Shown: one piece after another, positions 60,938-64,000 of the stretch
Layout: each line of letters begins with the position of its first letter
Numbering within the stretch: position 1 is the first letter of the stretch
Translations under genes and position numbers: made by a program
Notes under the pieces: generated by a model
Database searches by the model: none
What the model saw: only the letters and a program-made list of their open reading frames with translations
What the model was told of the DNA's origin: nothing
From: JAQBVV01 sp965249205
Lineage (GTDB): Bacteria; Acidobacteriota; Vicinamibacteria; Vicinamibacterales; UBA2999
Assembly (NCBI GenBank): GCA_965249205.1
Contig: CBDFLL010000005.1
Coordinates: 682,001-746,000, forward strand
Length of the DNA: 64,000 nt
Direction of reading: 5' to 3'

Positions 60938-62056
60938 TTACAACACACCGAGTGTGTCAGGAGGGAGGTCCGCACGGAGAACGGCACTCACTTCCTCTTG
61001 CTGCGCGTCGGTCATCTCAGGGAAGAGTGGCAGCGAAAGCACCTCGCCCGATGCGGCTTCGGCCACTGGAAAATCCCCAGTGCTATAGCCGAGGTCACGA
61101 TACGCCGGCTGAAGGTGCACAGGGACCGGATAGTGCACGCCGGTCTGAATCCCTTTCTGGAGAAGATGCGCACGCCACGCGTCGCGCTGCCGCGTCCGCA
61201 CGGCATACACGTGATACACATGCCGCGTACCGGGACGCTCAGTGGGAGTCCGCGCCACGGTGCCACTGAGGAGCCGACCGTAGTTCGCTGCCAGCCTCCG
61301 CCGCGATTCAGTCCACCGCTCAAGATGCTTGAGCTTCACACCGAGGACGGCACCTTGAATCCCATCCATCCGGTAGTTGAAGCCCCGCATCGAATGTTCG
61401 GAGCGGGTCTTCTCACCCCAGCTGCGCAGTAATCGCATCCTTTCGGCATACGGCTCATGATCGGTCACGGCGGCGCCGCCTTCGCCGTAGGCCCCCAAGT
61501 TCTTCCCTGGATAGAAGCTGAAGCAGCCAATGTCGCCGATCGACCCTGCTCGCCGGCCTTGATCGTCGGCACCATGCGCCTGACACGCATCCTCGATCAC
61601 CGCAAGCTTGTGCCGACGAGCGATATCGATGATCGGATCCATGTCGGCCGGCTGGCCGAAGAGGTGCACTGGCACCACGGCTCGCGTGCGCGGGGTGATC
61701 GCGCGTTCCAGCGCCGCCGGGTCCATGGTGTGAAACGCGGCATCAACATCAACGAACACCGGCACGGCCCCGGCATATTCGATGGCGGCCACCGTAGCGA
61801 CAAACGTAAACGGCACCGTGATGACCTCGTCGCCCGGGCGCACGCCAACGGCCAGCAACGCCACGTGAAGTGCGCTGGTTCCCGAATTGACCGCAACGGC
61901 CTGCGCGGTCCCGCAATACGAGGAAAAGTCACGCTCGAACGCCTCGACCGCAGGGCCGAGCGCGAACTGCGCATTCTCAAGGACGTGTGCGATCGCCGGG
62001 TCGAGCTCCGACTTGAGGTCACGATACTGCGTTTTTAGATCGACAAGCGGAATCAT
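60938..62056 (-). CDS. DegT/DnrJ/EryC1/StrS-family sugar aminotransferase
   Basis: 372 aa PLP enzyme. IPLVDLKTQYRDLKSE start, NSGTSALHVAL, EDACQAHGAD (D156 region), and PLP Lys K185 in FSFYPGKNLGAYGEGGA. It adds an amino group to a 3- or 4-keto nucleotide sugar. A fragment of a Gfo/Idh/MocA dehydrogenase lies directly upstream, and in intact clusters that partner (WlbA/WbpB type) makes the 3-keto substrate for WbpE-type aminotransferases. Confidence 0.93.
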   Translation of the reverse strand: MIPLVDLKTQYRDLKSELDPAIAHVLENAQFALGPAVEAFERDFSSYCGTAQAVAVNSGTSALHVALLAVGVRPGDEVITVPFTFVATVAAIEYAGAVPVFVDVDAAFHTMDPAALERAITPRTRAVVPVHLFGQPADMDPIIDIARRHKLAVIEDACQAHGADDQGRRAGSIGDIGCFSFYPGKNLGAYGEGGAAVTDHEPYAERMRLLRSWGEKTRSEHSMRGFNYRMDGIQGAVLGVKLKHLERWTESRRRLAANYGRLLSGTVARTPTERPGTRHVYHVYAVRTRQRDAWRAHLLQKGIQTGVHYPVPVHLQPAYRDLGYSTGDFPVAEAASGEVLSLPLFPEMTDAQQEEVSAVLRADLPPDTLGVL

Positions 62057-62063
62057 CTGCGTG

Positions 62064-62240
62064 CTACGGGGCGTTCGTACAACGCGTCCAGGTCGGCATC
62101 ACGTCGTGCTGAAGCAGTCCCAGGTTGATGCGAACCAAATCGTAGTACTGAATATCCCCCAGTTCGCCGCTCAGCGTCAGCTCGCGCATCTTCTGCACGG
62201 CCGGCGTGAAGACGAACGTGACGGACCGCGCTATCGGCAT
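62064..62240 (-). pseudogene. Internal fragment of a Gfo/Idh/MocA-family oxidoreductase
   Basis: A 58-codon frame between two intact genes reads VTFVFTPAVQKMRELTLSG then ELGDIQYYDLVRINLGLLQHDV. This is collinear with the middle of WlbA/WbpB-type sugar dehydrogenases (the block usually FTGAVRKIRELI...GELGDIYYFDSVRVNLG). The N-terminal Rossmann domain and the C-terminal domain are missing. After QHDV the family match stops and the frame closes at 62064. A larger frame on the same strand across this interval is not protein-like. Confidence 0.7.
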
Positions 62241-62245
62241 GCTGA

Positions 62246-62908
62246 TTAGACTTTTTCCAACACGAGCACACGACCCTTGTGCCCCCAGTCCATCCGGGCC
62301 TCAAGGTCCGGGCGCGAGCGACACCCCTCGAGCACAAACATCAGCCGCAGCATGTCTTTGTTCAGCAGCGTGATATGGGAGGGATCGACATCGAACTGCG
62401 TGGTGAAGTCGAGGAGACTCGCAGGACTCGGGTGAAAGCGTGTGGTCACGTAGATATATCTGGAGGTCATACGCGCCATATTGGCGACGGCCTGCTTGAC
62501 CTGTAACACGGTGAGATGCTCCAGCACTTCCCGACAGATCACGAGGTCGTACGCCGCATCAGGCTTCAGCGTCGCGTCACCCACATAGCCCACGGCTATG
62601 CGATCGCGTACCTGCGGAGTCGCCAACTCCTTGCTGCTTTGTGCAAAATCGATCCCGTCAACGTCGACGCCAAGCTCGTACAAAAGGTGCATGAGTGCGC
62701 CTGGTCCGCAACCGAGGTCGAGCGCCTTCGTCGGCTGGAACACTTCCTTGATGAGAGATGGATTCTTCCCCTCGATCTGACGGCGCGTCTCGAGGCTGTA
62801 GTTGTTCCCGGCGTCACGCCAGTCGCCCGTAAAGTACTCGGCATCGTAATGTCCAGCGCCAACCGCCTGCTGCTCAACAACGTGCTGCTCAAACTCCGTA
62901 ATGTTCAT
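62246..62908 (-). CDS. SAM-dependent methyltransferase
   Basis: 220 aa class I methyltransferase. Motif I ALDLGCGPGALMHLL, then VDGIDFAQSS (motif II acidic residue), LVICREVLEHL (motif IV), and a C-terminal half including YIYVTTRFHPSP. Probably methylates a sugar or sugar nucleotide. Its start overlaps the stop of the cytidylyltransferase gene by 4 nt. Confidence 0.88.
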   Translation of the reverse strand: MNITEFEQHVVEQQAVGAGHYDAEYFTGDWRDAGNNYSLETRRQIEGKNPSLIKEVFQPTKALDLGCGPGALMHLLYELGVDVDGIDFAQSSKELATPQVRDRIAVGYVGDATLKPDAAYDLVICREVLEHLTVLQVKQAVANMARMTSRYIYVTTRFHPSPASLLDFTTQFDVDPSHITLLNKDMLRLMFVLEGCRSRPDLEARMDWGHKGRVLVLEKV

Positions 62909-63354
62909 CGTGTGGTCTGCTTCGAGGATAGGAACTGTTCAAGGAGCCGGGTCGATGAGTCGATCACCGTATCCAAATAGACAATGCCGATGCCATGTTC
63001 GGCACAAATACGCAGTTGGTCAGGCGGTAATCGGCCCTCCCAGTCTTTCCCCTTTACGTAGTACCGCGGTCGTAGCTCCCGAAGGATCCTCTCGGTGTCG
63101 AACTGATTGATGTGGGTGTACGAGATATGCCTGATCGCATCCACGATCGCCGCCCGGTGGTCTTCAGGAAGAAGCGGCGGATGCTTACTGCTGACATAGC
63201 TATCCGACGCGACATTGCAGAGCAAAGGTACATCGACCGCACCGGCCGCTGCCCTGAAGTACTCGATGTGACCTTTGTGGAGCGGGTCGAACGCCCCGTC
63301 CACCATGCCCACCGTGCCCCGGTACTCCCGCAAGCGCTCGAACGAAAGAATCAC
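62905..63354 (-). CDS. Cytidylyl/adenylyltransferase-like protein (TagD/HldE-C type)
   Basis: 149 aa nucleotidyltransferase of the HxGH superfamily: MVDGAFDPLHKGHIEYFRAAA (residues 17-37; HKGH motif), VASDSYVSSKHPPLLPEDHRAAIV, and YYVKGKDWEG; the ISSTRLL-type end is DSSTRLLEQFL. Substrates in the family include glycerol-3-phosphate and heptose-1-phosphate. GTG 63354 overlaps the epimerase stop as GTGA; the longer frame upstream lies inside that gene. Confidence 0.87.
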   Translation of the reverse strand: MILSFERLREYRGTVGMVDGAFDPLHKGHIEYFRAAAGAVDVPLLCNVASDSYVSSKHPPLLPEDHRAAIVDAIRHISYTHINQFDTERILRELRPRYYVKGKDWEGRLPPDQLRICAEHGIGIVYLDTVIDSSTRLLEQFLSSKQTTR

Positions 63355-64000
63355 GACTGGACGAGCAGCCCTTTGTCCCGCAGTTCCTGCAGTGCTGTCT
63401 CGAAGAAGTCCTCCGCCACATCCGGCGTCGTCCTCGCCCACTCGATGAGTTCGGTGAAGCCCTGCTCCAGGGTCACCTTGGGCTCGAACCCAAGCGTCGT
63501 GCGCGCTCGAGTAATGTCCGCAGTATTGTGACGAATATCGAACGTTCGGCCCGTCTGGGTGACCAGCGGCTCGATGGCCGTGCCCAGCAGCCGCGTGAGC
63601 AGCTTCGCGATGTCCAGAATCGTGACCGTCTGCCCCGATCCGATATTCACAGGCAGATAGTCCGCTCCCGGCTTCTCCAGCATCAGCACCAGACAGTCGA
63701 CGACATCATGAATGGACACAAAGTCGCGAAGCTGACCACCGTCCTCAAACACCACTGGCTGCTTCCCGTTCAGTAGGCGGCTCAGCCAGATCGCCGCGAC
63801 ACCAGCGTAGGGATTACTGAGACTTTGGCGCGGCCCGTACACGTTGAAGAAGCGAGGCGCGACGGACGGAATCCCGTACGTCTTCCCGATGAGGAGCACC
63901 ATCTCCTCTTGGTGGTACTTCGTCATCGAATAGATGTTGTCGCGATACAGCGGCTTGTCCTCAGGCGTTGGAACGGACCCCGCGTGGAGGCCACACTGCG
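63351..64000 (-). CDS. NAD-dependent sugar epimerase/dehydratase, 5' end outside the window
   Basis: At least 215 C-terminal residues are visible. Tyr-x3-Lys in NIYSMTKYHQEE; PRFFNVYGPRQSLSNPYAGVAAIWLSRLL; DFVSIHDVVDCLVLML; the end has LGFEPKVTLEQGF. The 5' edge QCGLHAGSVPTPEDKPLYRDN resembles SDRs that carry a Cys-containing insert before the catalytic Tyr. It feeds nucleotide sugar to the downstream cluster; substrate unresolved. The frame is open to the window edge. Confidence 0.88.
   Translation of the reverse strand, partial: QCGLHAGSVPTPEDKPLYRDNIYSMTKYHQEEMVLLIGKTYGIPSVAPRFFNVYGPRQSLSNPYAGVAAIWLSRLLNGKQPVVFEDGGQLRDFVSIHDVVDCLVLMLEKPGADYLPVNIGSGQTVTILDIAKLLTRLLGTAIEPLVTQTGRTFDIRHNTADITRARTTLGFEPKVTLEQGFTELIEWARTTPDVAEDFFETALQELRDKGLLVQS

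Noticed and set aside
62053..62337. 94-aa frame on the minus strand between the methyltransferase and aminotransferase genes
   Set aside because: It has no protein-like features, overlaps the methyltransferase, and a different frame of the same strand matches Gfo/Idh/MocA proteins.
1..64000. CRISPR arrays, rRNA and tRNA genes
   Set aside because: No regularly spaced direct repeats, no rRNA signatures and no convincing tRNA T-arm plus acceptor pairing were found on either strand.

Overview
The window is GC-rich, densely coded bacterial DNA. The gene content (secreted DUF6152-type protein, two-haem reaction-centre-type cytochrome c, MerR/TPR hybrid protein, animal-type transketolase, M1 peptidase with a GGMEYP motif) best fits an Acidobacteriota genome, probably of the Vicinamibacteria type. 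That placement is inference from families, not from a marker gene: no rRNA or tRNA gene was seen.

Bases 1-33.6 kb are mostly housekeeping and catabolic genes on both strands: a TPR-containing sigma-54 activator, an exported M1 peptidase, DinB-like protein, transketolase, NAD-isocitrate dehydrogenase, PlsB-like acyltransferase, proline dehydrogenase, an M20 deacylase, a CCA-type nucleotidyltransferase, a Tat-exported haloacid dehalogenase, acyl-CoA ligase, B3 metallo-beta-lactamase, an OxlT-like MFS carrier, a four-gene secreted/cytochrome cluster, a three-domain acyl-ACP ligase/acyltransferase, infA, a DEAD-box helicase, and thiS/thiG split by an intact IS481-family element. From 33.6 to 64 kb lies a large surface-polysaccharide island, nearly all on the minus strand with many ATGA/GTGA stop-start overlaps. 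It includes nucleotide-sugar enzymes (Gmd-, UDP-sugar dehydrogenase-, RmlD- and ArnA-decarboxylase-like), several GT2/GT4 transferases, two large membrane GT-C-like proteins, a WecA-like initiating transferase fused to a FlaA1/CapD N-terminal module, and a transketolase / CMP-sugar synthetase / HAD phosphatase / aldehyde dehydrogenase / SDR set that may make an unusual CMP-activated sugar.

Non-coding signals are informative. Three intergenic copies of a 160-265 bp palindromic element (6.8, 11.6 and 58.7 kb) share a core of about 48 bp whose apical hairpin shows compensatory base changes, although the arms of copy A are unrelated to those of B and C. Many genes have a TANNNT -10 box only 6-9 nt before the start codon and no Shine-Dalgarno site, suggesting leaderless transcripts; two such boxes are symmetric and could serve divergent genes. 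A near-perfect -24/-12 (sigma-54) site precedes infA. Decay is visible as a frameshifted epimerase, a DUF5916-like C-terminal remnant and a Gfo/Idh/MocA fragment.
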